Source: Areca catechu
Taxonomy: Eukaryota > Streptophyta > Magnoliopsida > Arecales > Arecaceae
Length of the DNA stretch: 64,000 nt
Direction: 5' to 3'
NCBI GenBank assembly: GCA_021397845.1
Contig: CM038047.1
Coordinates: 43,431,210-43,495,209 of the forward strand
Part shown: piece after piece, positions 54,115 through 64,000 of the stretch
How the letters are laid out: the number at the start of each line of letters is the position of its first letter
Numbering within the stretch: position 1 is the stretch's first letter
The notes under the pieces: model-generated
The model's database searches: none
What the model saw: the letters and a program-made list of their open reading frames with translations, nothing else
Told to the model about the DNA's origin: nothing
Position numbers and translations under genes: made by a program

Positions 54115-54798
54115 CTTTAATATAAATATTTGAAATGTTTGAAAATAATTTTATAGTATGCAGCAGAATAAATTAAGTATAATAAAATAATTTAGAAACA
54201 CTATAATATAAAGTTAGGAATCTGGTCCAGGAGGTGGATAGAACCACTATCCTAAAGAAGATTTGGTCCCCTTCTCGTGCGAAGACTAATTGGACCACAC
54301 GCTCTCTTCCAAGATACAACCCGAAAGCCAGTACTCCAATACCCGTCGGTGGCATGATCTCAAATGGACGTCGATCAGCTCGTCTTCAGTTCAAAATTTA
54401 AAGTGGAATGAGAGGAAGATCTCAAAAATTGAAATGGAGGAATATGAGGAGGAGAGATGGAAAGTTTAAGATATTGGATACTTTGAAGGGTTGGGATAGA
54501 GGCCTATTTATAGGTTTAAAATTGCAGAAAAAATATTCAAAATATCCTCAAATAACCATTATGGTCATTACAAAGATTAAATTCAAAATTATTTAAAATT
54601 TAAAATAAAAAATTATCAAATAGTGAATAAAAAATTTGTTAAAAAAAAAAAAATCACTGGACGTGTGCCCGTGCGGAACGCTCGCGCGGAGAGCCTGCAG
54701 AGACCGCGCAGAACGCACACGGAGACCACCCCGAGGCCCCGCTGCGCGCGAGGGGGAAAGGAGTTGTTTTGTTTTTCCTTTTCTCGGTGACGACAGCA
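54009..54798 (-). repeat. 5' LTR of Tork-like element
   Basis: 790 bp, homologous to 34216-35083; left terminal base changed (CGTTGA for TGTTGA), right end GACAGCA followed by TSD AAGCC. It carries an (AT)n tract (54041-54105) at the position matching the other LTR, and is shorter in the GC-rich imperfect-repeat segment. Confidence 0.9.
54041..54105. repeat. (AT)n microsatellite in Tork 5' LTR
   Basis: About 32 AT dinucleotides, followed by GTATGTATC as in the other LTR. Confidence 0.97.
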
Positions 54799-54803
54799 AA
54801 GCC

Positions 54804-57371
54804 AACTTGGTGATCTGCAATAATATTAAACATTGACTTGCCATCGACCTTTAAATCAGTAGTATATCGGACTCCATAACAATATCATCCTATTATAATA
54901 AATGAATATTATAGTATAGGGGCTAGTTTGATGTAACAAGTACCGGTACGTTATTTTTATATACCAGCTCGATATCAAAATAATATAGTATGGTTGGTAC
55001 ATACCAGCACGGATCCCAATTGGAATGGCAAACCTTTTCATTTTCATTTCTAGCATATGAACCATTCTTTGAACAATCATATAAATAAAGTCAGTTTAAC
55101 CCGTTGAATTTATTGTTTATTTTCACTTAATGAGGAGGCATGTTCGATATTGCTTTCTTTTTTTTCTACAAAACACAACAAAAAAAAATGAACTGAACTG
55201 AAAAAGATGTATGATGAAACCCTTTTTCTTTTTCTAACTGTTTGTTAAATATTTAAAAGTATTGGGAGCAAAGATTTATTGCTACCAAAAGATCTTTAAA
55301 GATTTGTCTTCAACATCAATTTCCATGTGATATTTGACTAAATTGTTGTCATGCCTCCACTTGAGGCTTGAACCAGATATATGACATACGGCTATATTTT
55401 CTTAGAGTTTAATCCTATCATATATGCAAGGCCTATCTTTTTAACAATGCTCAAATCAACCATCATCCAATCAGCAATGATAAAAATAAATTCACCAATC
55501 TATTTATTCAATAATAAAAATTGTTCATCGAGATTGATAAGAAAATAAAGTTCAACTAAAAATTCAAAATAGAATATGAATCAAGGAGATGATATCTATG
55601 TCCTAAGCTCCTTATTGATCGGTCCCAATGCTTAAATAATATTTTGGATCTAAAATAAAATATAAAAAAAGGAATGGGCTTTATAGGCTCAATGAGTTAT
55701 CATACTTCTAATTGAATGATTATCCATAAAGATAAGCCAATTAAATATATTTGATCAATTGATATAAATTTCTAATTATGCACATTTGACTATAATATAT
55801 TTTCAAAAATAATCAAGGATTGCCATCTACTCCTACTCTCATAGTCCTTCTAACTATGGCCATAATCGATCCGTGGCTAGTCCCAAAAGAGGGTAAATCT
55901 TGATTACATATATTGTTCATTGGCTATATACCAATGATCACCCCACTAGAGATTTAGAAGGATACTAGCTTTGATATCATACGAAAAAAAATGCTACTTC
56001 ATCATGTGCCAGTGATCAGCTCCACGTGGCTAGGTCCATAAAGAAACTACCTCATGACTATAACATACCATCCATCAGTCATGTACCAGTAATCATTCCA
56101 TTGGAGGTCCAAAAGAAAACTAGATCCTAACTCGTATGATCATAGTCGGACTAGAGAGTACTAATATTAATAAATAACATATTTTCAATGCAATACAATT
56201 CATTATCAATATACATGCTTAACATTCTATGAAGCACGGATTGTACTTACTCTGAGAGATATAACACGATAATAAATCAATCTTTAAAATAGATCATACA
56301 TGATAAAGCATACTAGAGGTAGAGATAATTTAGAGAAAATAATTCTACTAGTGATACGTGATTCAAATCCTAAGTATGGCATGCCTCTACCAATAGAGAT
56401 GATGAAGACACTGGCAAAATAAATTATTTATACAATTAACCTTTAATCCAAAAAAAAGAATTTTGAATGACAGAGATTTTCTAGTCAAGTATATATCTAG
56501 GTTTGGTTGTAATTTGATCTGAGATTTGATTTGATTGACAAAAGATTTATCTAGATTAAATCATTTATTTATTTATTTATTTTTCTTTTCTCTCTCTCTT
56601 TCTCTCTCTTCTCTCTCTTACCTTCTTTTTCTTCTTTCTTTTCTTTCTTTCTTCCTGTTTTCCTTCTTTATGTTTGGCTGAACAGGACCCTTCCTACGAG
56701 GGAGGCTAGAAAAATGGAGGGGGTAGTGATCTAATGTATACACTTGAGGGAAAAGAGGGGGTCGAGACATTATAGTCGATGGTGGCCAAAGATGGCGGTC
56801 TGGCCACCAACGAGGAAGCCAAAAGGGAAAGAGAAGGGATGGGGCTCTGCCCTTTACTGCTACGATGGCAACATTCTAGGCCAAGAAGAAAACAAAAGAG
56901 GGAGAGGGGAGGGCTTACCAACATGGTGGCGATGACGGGGCATAGTTGATGACACTGATTTCCTGTAGCTAAAGGGAGACGAATGGCTCAAAACTTCCTA
57001 TACCAAAGGAGGGGGAGAAAGAAAAAGGATTTCCAAGAAGGGAGGCTTAGCAATGATAGTCCACGGCTACCAAAGATAGGGAAGAGGGTGGTGGAAAGCG
57101 CGATTATGGTGGGATCAAAAGATGGCGGGGAATTTAAAGGAAATGGCTCGGAAGAGGATTATCTCGACTCAATGGTAGATAAGTCTAGCCGTTCGCCAAT
57201 CCAACCAATGCCAAAAGCTCTCCGACCATTCCACACCTACCTATAATGATCTCTCCAATCATTCGCATTGTTTCAATGGATGAATGAGTAGATGATAGGA
57301 TCCCCTATTTTTTGATATTTTTTTTTAAACGACTTCAACCCAAAACAAGCCCAAGTGGGCTGGGCCTCACA
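54804..57371 (-). repeat. Probable 3' LTR and flank of chromovirus remnant
   Basis: 2.6 kb without a supported gene. The right edge is clear on the minus strand: a purine-rich AGAAAGGAAACA (57372-57383) followed by TGTGAGGCCCAGCCC, as expected for PPT plus LTR start. The left LTR end was not found, so the LTR may begin anywhere up to 54804. Contents: AT-rich sequence, a CT-rich tract (56585-56665), and a GGTGGCCAAAGATGGCGGTC-type G-rich segment (56750-57140). Open frames at 56706-57246 have no recognisable domain. Confidence 0.45.
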
Positions 57372-60190
57372 TGTTTCCTTTCTAAAAAAAAATTTGGCCT
57401 CGAAATTGACATACCCGATTCATGAAATAGCGAGGGTACTTGGCTTGCATGATCTCTTCAAGTTTCCAAGTGGCTTCTTATTTTAAATGGTTGCTCTACT
57501 ACACTTTGATATAAGGAATAATACATCACCTCAAGACTTGCTCCTTTGTGTCTATAATTCTTACTAGTTGCTCCTAATAAGACAAATCTTCCTTGAATTG
57601 AAGCAGTCTAAACTCGATCACATGATTAATATCATGTACATACTTTCTTAGCATAAAGACACGAAAGATATTATGAACTTTGGCAAAACAAGGTGGTAAA
57701 GCAAGACGGTAAGCTACTATTCCAACCTTCTCCAAGATTTCAAAATGATCCACATATTAGAGGCTTAGCTTACCTCACTGATGGGGACACCAGAACCAGA
57801 AATAAGCATCCATGACACCTTATCTTTATTATTAAGTTGTAATTGGTCCAATTGGGTCTAAATTGTTTGTTTGGGTCTAGTAATTAGTCTTTGGGTCCAT
57901 TTTGGGTTTAATGGGACCTGAGTTATTTTTGTTTGGAGTTGACTAAGTCTACATCACATGAAGGAAGCAAAGAGGGGACCACATCTATCAACATTTATTT
58001 GGTTGGAAGCTCCATGCAAATTCTTTCTCCAAGAAAACCTTTCACGTATTCTCTCACCAAACAAAAAGTTTAAAATCGGTGGAAGGAGCTTTGAAGGTAG
58101 CAATTAAGGAGCTTTAAAGGTGGAGGGAGTTTCTTGAAGAAAGCTTTTTATAGGCATTTAAGATAATTAAATGGCACAAGTTTTGAAGGTATTTAAGAGA
58201 ATTAAATGGCACAAGCTTTGAAGGCATTTAAGAGAGTTGGTTAAATCTTGTCTACTTCTCACAAATTCTCTTCTCTTCCCCACGAATTCTCTCTCTTGGA
58301 GGTGTTTTAGGTGGGCTCCACTCCCATTTAAATGCAGCAATTTAACTTCAATCGACCAAGGAAAGAAAAGGATGGAAGATCAAGTCAAGATAACCATCTT
58401 TATGAAGCATTGGCACATATTCCAAAACCTTAATTGTAATTCCATCTTCTTTTATTTTGAATTTGAATTTCAACCCATCTTTCTACTTGTAATGAGGCTA
58501 TAAATAGAGCCCAAAACCCTTCTTTGTAAGCATGATATTTTGAGTAATGAAAAGACAAAGTGCCGTTACATTTTCTCCAATTCCTCAATAGTTAATTTGC
58601 TTGAAGGTGCTTGGTGAGACGCCTAGAACAACTTGGGTGTGACGTCTAAGTTTCGTAATTCCTCCATGCTAGTTTGCTTGAAGGTGCTAGGTGAGACGCC
58701 TAGAACAACTTGGGTGCAATGTCCAAGTTTTGTAGGGTGCGACGCTTTACTTATCGGTTTCGATTCTTCTATCAAATCTATCATTTGAAGACTTTTTTTA
58801 AGGTCTATATCCAATCCTATGAAGAGATTCCGGAAGCAAGTCGAAGAAGAAGACCCCGGGAGCACAATCAACCTTGACGCCAACCTTCTTCCCCCCTTTA
58901 ACTCTATTCTTCTGAGTTCTTGGCATTCTTAGCACTTTTCCAGTAATCACTCTGATATTTTTTTTGTAGATCCTTTCGAGATCTAACTCTGAAGATCGGA
59001 GTCCTTGCTTTGGAACCGGTATGACTGGAGTCCAGACGCCGGATCGGTCTGTTTTGGAGTCGGGTTCGTCAACTCTAGAGTGTTGCGATCTAGATCTTCA
59101 ACCGAGAGAATTTCAAAGCATATTGGTAAATTTAAACCCCTTCCCTTCCTCTAGATCTGAAACTCAAAAGTAGGTAACCTAATCTAGGGTGGTTTCTCAA
59201 TCACCATGATCCTCCCTTACAGTTATTTGACAAGATCTGCATGCAGGTAGGTAATCTCGATAACTAGTTGTCACTTTATTTTCTTTATGTCTTTCTGTTT
59301 GCTTTTGCTATTAGGATATTAGTTATTACTCTCAAAATACAAATATATATATATATATATAATTAAGATAAGCATGGCACATCACTCATCACCATCCCGT
59401 CCCGCATCACTCATAGCCCGAATCTCATCCTTCCTTAGTAGGAGACACTTTGAGAAATACATGATCTCCAACTTGAAATTCTAATTCTCTTCTCCTATAA
59501 TCCACATAGCTTTTTTGTTGACTCTAAGCTGAAAGGAGTCACTTTTTAATGAGCTAAATTTTATCTGTAATTTGCTGAACAATTTTTGATCCCAGAAGTT
59601 TTTTCTCACCAACATTATTCCAACATATAGGAGTTGTACACCTCCATCCATATAGAGCTTTAAAGGGATCCATCTAAATAGTAGCCTAGTAACTATTATT
59701 ATATGCAAATTCCACCGGTGGTAAATATTCATCCCAAGATCTTTTCAAATATAAAACACATGCCTTCAACATATCTTCTAGTGTTTGAATCATTCTTTTT
59801 AACTGACCATCTATCTGGGGATGAAAGGCCATACTGGACTCTAACTTAGTCTTCATGGCTTGATATAATCTTTTGCAAAATTGTGAGACAAATCTTGTAT
59901 CTCTATTAGATACAATAGACACTAGAATATCGTGAAGTCTAACAATTGCATCTATATATAACTTGGCTAACCCTTTTAAAAAGAAATTGACTTCGATAGA
60001 TAATAAATGTGCTGACTTAGTCAATTGGTCTACAATCACCTAGATGATATCAACTCCTCTAAGAGTCCTTGGCAATTCCAAAACAAATTTTATCGTGATA
60101 TGCTCCCCACTTTCATACTGGAATAGTAAGGGGTTGCAATCGTCCTGCTGGCCTATGATGCTCAGCTTTCACCCATTGATATGTTAAGTA
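57372..60190 (-). pseudogene. Chromovirus-like Gypsy integrase remnant, split by a solo LTR
   Basis: 60190-59415: minus strand IVDQLTKSAHLLSIEVNFF, VSNRDTRFVSQF, MAFHPQIDGQLKRMIQTLED and EYLPPVEFAYNNSY, a Gypsy integrase core; the catalytic Glu position reads QLKR, so it is altered. After the solo LTR, 57773-57380 continues with GKLSL, HFEILEKVG, YRLALPPCFAKVHNIF, and degraded chromodomain-type words (DLSYQEQLVRIID). Without the insert the frame rejoins as MRFG, two residues, GKLSL, matching the usual MRFGKKGKLS motif. Many stops. RT is not present. Confidence 0.75.
57779..59409 (+). mobile_element. Solo LTR in chromovirus integrase
   Basis: 1,631 bp from TGATGGGGACACC to CCCGCATCA, flanked by CTCAC (57774-57778) and CTCAT (59410-59414). 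The right edge was fixed by rejoining the integrase reading frame. Plus orientation: TATA box CTATAAATAGAG near 58498, then AGTAATGAAAAG near 58543. 58580-58735 has two ~78-bp copies around TTGCTTGAAGGTGCT and GAGACGCCTAGAACAACTTG. Contains (AT)n near 59345. No coding region; lineage unknown. Confidence 0.7.
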
Positions 60191-60787
60191 CTGAGTAACA
60201 TACAAAGTTATAATGTAAAACAATTTTATAACGAATCGGAATTTGAATTCACTGTTTTTCTGCATTCTCAGGTCAAGTGCCGACACTATGCACTCATGAG
60301 TCGACTCAAGTGTCGATACTTCGCACTCATGAGTCGACTCAAGTATCGACTCAAGGCCTGAGACAGAGTGTTAACAGAAAGTCATATTTTCTGTATGCAT
60401 GCATGAGTCGACTCAAGTGTCAACACTTGGGTCGACTTAAGGCCTGTCGCAAGGCAAAAATAGTGATTTCAAATTTTTTTTTTTTTTAACTTTTAATCAA
60501 AACCGATCAAAACAAAACTCTTAGATCTCATCTAAATTTATTTTATGATCATAACATTAGATTAAAACATTTTAATCTACATTTTCTTTTATTTTTCTTC
60601 TTCATGAGTCAATCATAAGCGGCACCCCTACACGCCATAAAAGATCCCATTGAATGGGAAGAGAGGGTCTTGCATCCCTACTTCTCTCCTATGACCGGAC
60701 GGCCATGGTGAAGTACTCAATCCAAGTACTTTAAAAGAAAACTATGATGTTAAAGTATGCTAGCATTATTATACTACGAAGAACCTG
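60191..60787 (-). other. Truncated Copia internal region with degenerate GTCGAC motifs
   Basis: Gene-free. 60260-60440 has GAGTCGACTCAAGTGTCGA-type words in which the AAGTGTCGACACTT palindrome is degenerate and a second palindrome, GAGTCGACTC, is repeated three times. 60480-60787 is AT-rich leader sequence running to a Copia PBS, so this is the start of an element whose coding part is gone. Confidence 0.55.
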
Positions 60788-60799
60788 GCTCTGATACCA
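60788..60799 (-). other. Copia primer-binding site (tRNA-iMet)
   Basis: Minus strand TGGTATCAGAGC, one base inside the LTR that starts at 60801. Confidence 0.9.
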
Positions 60800-60800
60800 T

Positions 60801-62683
60801 TGAAAGAAAGCAAAACAAGCATGCATGGCAGAAAAAATGTATTTTAAAATAATTTTAAAATAAGCTAGCAGAAGGCTTGGTAGATCGATCAAAACGATCT
60901 ACCAATCTACCTGCAACAGGAACAAGTATGATAATGTAGCATGCAAAAGACATCATAAGCAGGAAAAGAACCAAAAGGCATAAGGATACCTTACCATTAT
61001 ACCTTTAGAAGGAGGTTGTGAAATGCCTTCGATCCACACTCGTGTCTGGCCTCTACGGGTAGTTCACACCAGGGCTCGATTCTGATAAACTCCCTCAGAG
61101 TGCTAGCTCCTTGGGATCCTGGAGGCCGATCTACTTCTCGAAAGACAAGGAGGAGAGGTGGAACCCTTCCTAACTAGCTCTCTTTCCAAGACCTAGCTTG
61201 AGCGCTAGGTAGTCACACACCCAAAACCCTAATCATCCCAAGCCCCTTTTCTTTTTCCTCTCAGAATTTTAGTAATCTCATTCAACAAGAAAACTCCTTT
61301 TTTTTTTTCTCTACAAGTAGCCCCTAAAACAATCCTTATTTATAGAGGCAGCCATGAGAGGGAGAAAGAGAAAGGAGGAGTGATTGGGAGAAAAGGTCAA
61401 GGGCCATACTAAATTGGCTCTAAGCTCATAAGGCAAGAATGACCATCATTCCATGAAAGCTTGGAGCTAAAACCAGCCAAAATTCGAAATTTGAATTGAG
61501 GTCAAAACCTTCCAAAGAATGACCATCATTCCATGAAGGCTTGGAGCCAAAACCAACTAGAATTCGAAATTCAAATTGAGGTCAAAACTTTTCAAAAAAT
61601 TTTTCTAGAATTTCTGCTCGTTACTGCCAAGTGTCGACACTTCCTAATATCGACTTTCCAAGTGTCGACACTTGAAAATGTCGACACTTGCAAGTGTCGA
61701 CACTTGGAACATGGTCAATCATATTGACCTCCAGTGACGGCAAACGATTCTCAATCATCGATCAACCTTTAGATCAGATAGAAACCTCTATGGTGTGTGA
61801 CCCCATAAGTTCGAACACTAAGTCGGTAGCACTGGAATACTTCCAATACCAATCAAAGTCATCATTTAGTAATGATACCCGAATGTCCGGATAGGTCGAA
61901 GATTGCAGAGCAACTTTCTAGAACCTCTGGTATATGGTTACCGAATAATTCATCTTTTTGACCTCAAAATGCTCAGGATGACCTAAGGTTTGATTGCCAA
62001 CCCTAACCTGGTACATCCAGATCGTGTCTCAACTTTATAAGTTATGTGACTCATCACAAGAACTATCCTGGCTAATGTTTTGCTAAATTGAGACATAGTG
62101 AGTCATTCACCCCAAACCATTTGGAGGGGTCAATCATATTTTGATCCATCACCGCTCCACAAGTACTTGACTGTACCTAGAAGCCTTTCATCACTAAATT
62201 AGAAATCCAAGTAGTTCGGCATCAAAGTATAGTGAGTTGCTTGCAAGCTATCATGATGAGCTAGGTCCGAGGGACACATATACCCATATCCCTTCGCGAG
62301 CAACCCTTTGGCAGAAAGGAGCTCCACAGTTGGTCACGTTCAGTGAGATGTCATATATTTCACCTGTATGGCATACCAATATCTCTACACTCCTTGGTTA
62401 AGAGGACAACCAACAAATATGACATACAACAACCTACGCTCGATACATCGCTGTCCTATAATAATGTATCATTTGGTTGTGAACTAGTTTAAGAACTACT
62501 CGACATATCCTCTCTATATCAAATATAATATAGTTCTAAGAACTCAATCACACAATAGTTCTTTTAAGGAAAATGTATATATGATGAATAGCCAAAAGAA
62601 TAACTTTTATTCATTAAGAAATTCATATACAATCACAACCACCTACAGTTTAGACGATTAGCTTTATGACACAATTTCCAACA
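60801..62683 (-). repeat. 5' LTR of a truncated Copia element
   Basis: 1,883 bp on the minus strand from TGTTGGAAATTGTG (right end, 62683) to CTTTCTTTCA (left end). TATA box TATAAATAAGG at about 61336-61346 on the minus strand, about 280 bp downstream of a palindrome cluster at 61628-61715. No matching second LTR is in the window and no TSD is seen, since the left side is truncated. Gene-free. Confidence 0.78.
61628..61715. repeat. Palindromic GTCGAC motif cluster in Copia LTR
   Basis: Four TGTCGACACTT copies plus one AATATCGACTTTCC degenerate copy in under 90 bp, three of them in the AAGTGTCGACACTT form. This LTR is otherwise unlike the SIRE LTRs. Confidence 0.92.
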
Positions 62684-63285
62684 ATTTTTTCATAAAAATA
62701 ATAATTAAATATATATTATTTTTTAATTAAATAAATATTCAAAACTTTACTCTCTCCGATATGTTACAAGAAATATAAATTTTTTGAAAAAAAATATTTT
62801 TTCGAGCCAAACGGAGTCCTAAAAAATTATATGCATCTTGAATTATAAAATTTTATCAAAGTATTTCAAAAACTATTTTAATATTTTTACTTTTAATTTA
62901 TTTATTTTTAAATATTAGATTAAAAATAAATTTTTAGGTTTTAATAGAATATAAATCAAGTGCGATAAATATTTTGAAATCGAGAATTGTTTAGGAAGGT
63001 TACTACGATACTTTTTAATAATTTTTTATTATCGCTAAGGTGATAGTCTGATTGGTAAAGGTTTAGTCTCATTTTTTATTGGTCACGAATCCTCGCTGAT
63101 GACTCGATTAAATTCATAAATTAATTCATAGTCTACACTGAAATTTATCCCCCTCTTCTTTTTTTTTTTTTTAACCAAATAATATTATTAATAATAATAA
63201 TATTTTTATTATAAAAAATAATTATTATATTATAATATTATTTTTTAAATATTTTATTATTAGAAAATATAACCATTCATATTCC
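62684..63285. other. AT-rich intergenic region upstream of RIO2
   Basis: Very AT-rich with no open frame of note. It contains a possible SINE at about 63035-63170 and TATT/ATAAT-rich sequence up to 63270. Nothing else recognised. Confidence 0.6.
63035..63170 (+). mobile_element. Possible tRNA-derived SINE
   Basis: GTGATAGTCTGATTGGTAAAGG resembles a pol III box A, and about 25 bases later GGTCACGAATCC resembles box B (GGTTCGAATCC, two differences). It ends in a T-run (63159-63172). No clear TSD. Could be chance in AT-rich DNA. Confidence 0.35.
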
Positions 63286-63665
63286 CCCACTTTTTCTCCG
63301 TTAAAACCGCCGCCGCTTCCCGTCTTCCCCGGACGTCTTCTGCGCCCCCTTAACCTTGCCAGTCGTGTCTTGTCGCCCGGCCCGTCACTACCGCCGGCGG
63401 TCCCTCCGCGCCGCCCCCAACATCCCCCCTCCCGTGGCGCCTGCGGCTCGACGACCCGCCCGTCTCCTCCGCGCCGCCACCCACACTCCCCTCCCGCGGC
63501 GGGTGCGGCTCGTCGCCCCACCGCACCCCTCCCCCCACAGCAGCTCTTCCGCGGCCCGCACCACCCCTGTGGCTTTTTACAGCCCTAGACGACGCGGCGG
63601 GGAACTCCAATCTCCACCCCCGACTTCCCCACCTTGGTACCGCGCCACCACAACCGCCGGCAGCC
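63286..63665 (+). promoter_or_regulatory. RIO2 promoter edge and 5' leader
   Basis: Sharp switch from AT-rich DNA to a C/G-rich leader at about 63286. The leader is rich in CGCCGCC and CCGCCG words, as in many monocot 5' UTRs. No TATA box was singled out; AAAATATAACC at about 63266-63276 is a weak candidate. Overlapping open frames of up to 130 residues here are GC artefacts. Confidence 0.5.
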
Positions 63666-64000
63666 ATGAAGCTCGATGTAGACGCCCTGAGGTACCTCTG
63701 CAAGGACGATTTTAGAGTCCTTACGGCTGTCGAGATGGGCATGAGAAACGTATTCTTCTTTTCTCTTCTATCCTCTTATCGAAAAGATCGACCGCAACAA
63801 AAATCTCAATTTTTTCTCTCTTTGCTTGAATTTTCATCGGTTTCAGCATGAGATCGTTCCTGCGGAGCTTGTCGACCGGATTGCCGGCCTCAAGTAAGCT
63901 TCTTTCTTCCCTAAGAAATTGTTTTTTAATTGAATTAGGGTTTGGAACGGATTCATGGAAATTTGAGATGTGGTGCTTTTATTCTTTTTGACCTATAAGA
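63666..64000 (+). CDS. RIO2: Serine/threonine-protein kinase RIO2, exons 1-2 (runs off window)
   Basis: Exon 1 (63666-63749) encodes MKLDVDALRYLCKDDFRVLT and then AVEMGMRN, the highly conserved N-terminus of RIO2. Intron 1 (63750-63846) is GT..AG with a T-rich 3' end. Exon 2 (63847-63893) encodes HEIVPAELVDRIAGL and the first two bases of a Lys codon, then a GTAAGC donor at 63894. The rest is outside the window. RIO2 is an atypical kinase/ATPase needed for cytoplasmic maturation of the 40S ribosomal subunit; these residues belong to its winged-helix N-terminal domain (Rio2_N), ahead of the kinase fold. The ATG is chosen from family conservation and an AGCCATGA context. It is the only host gene recognised in the window. 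Confidence 0.93.

Larger units (their letters stand above)
34216..54798 (-). mobile_element. Ty1/Copia Tork-like element, host of two nested Gypsy insertions
   Basis: Minus-strand Copia of about 6.5 kb once TatA-2 and the solo LTR are removed. LTRs 34216-35083 and 54009-54798; TSD AAGCC at 34211-34215 and 54799-54803. The polypurine tract lies beside the 3' LTR (35084-35092, CGGGGGGAT on the minus strand). Order gag, protease, integrase, RT, RNase H fits Copia. RT words such as YGLKQAPRQWH and MKDLGEADIVL suggest the Tork lineage. No clear tRNA-Met PBS remains beside 54009. All coding parts are degraded, with A/T-rich decay. Confidence 0.92.

Noticed and set aside
56706..57246. Genes in the G-rich segment 56700-57250
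   Set aside because: Short frames on both strands in a probable LTR; no domain or conserved motif.
63225..63742. Minus-strand proteins opposite the RIO2 leader
   Set aside because: GC-rich open frames antisense to the RIO2 leader and first exon; low-complexity Gly/Arg sequence.
1..64000. tRNA or rRNA genes
   Set aside because: No cloverleaf or rRNA-like sequence was seen; tRNA-like words are primer-binding sites or a possible SINE promoter.

Overview
This is a plant nuclear window, and almost all of it is nested LTR retrotransposons. The only recognisable host gene starts at the right edge: the first two exons of the ribosome-biogenesis kinase RIO2 (63666 onward), on the plus strand, with canonical introns and a very GC-rich leader. 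That leader, together with GC-rich Tat-type Gypsy elements beside AT-rich Copia elements, suggests a monocot, possibly a palm-like genome. The species is inference.

Layout, left to right. (1) 1-6781: right part of a plus-strand Ty3/Gypsy Tat-lineage element (here TatA-1): RNase H tail, integrase, tandem-repeat spacer, an antisense three-exon additional gene (aORF) and the 3' LTR. (2) 6782-8483: non-coding flank. (3) 8484-32313: a second Tat family (TatB), minus strand, with its own plus-strand aORF, a 59-60 bp tandem array and a pol gene internally deleted between RT and integrase. Its 5' LTR is split by (4) 18188-30990, a complete minus-strand Copia SIRE/Maximus-like element with TSD AAGAC, an env-like extra ORF, and a foreign LTR-like block inside gag. 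(5) 32440-34000: L1-type LINE 3' fragment. (6) 34216-54798: minus-strand Copia Tork-like element (TSD AAGCC), split by (7) a complete 13,045-bp TatA element (35752-48796, TSD ATTCA, here TatA-2) and (8) a 993-bp solo LTR (50028-51020, TSD GTTCC). (9) 54804-60190: decayed chromovirus-like Gypsy remnant (probable LTR plus integrase) split by a solo LTR (57779-59409). (10) 60191-62683: 5' LTR and PBS of another Copia element. (11) 62684-63665: intergenic DNA with a possible SINE, then the RIO2 promoter and leader. (12) 63666-64000: RIO2.

Two signals go beyond ordinary repeat annotation. First, clusters of a perfect 14-bp palindrome (AAGTGTCGACACTT, around a GTCGAC core) sit just upstream of TATA-like boxes in the LTRs of two different Copia families, and again upstream of the internal env-like ORF of the SIRE element. 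They look like a shared cis-regulatory module. Second, all three Tat elements carry the antisense aORF with the same three-exon structure and a similar 3' end, and a tandem-repeat spacer lies between the convergent pol and aORF genes. The spacer sequence differs completely between the two Tat families, so position is conserved while sequence is not.

All element coding regions seen here carry stops or frameshifts, so no autonomous element is evident. Element ends were set by reading TG/CA termini, PBS, PPT and target-site duplications directly.
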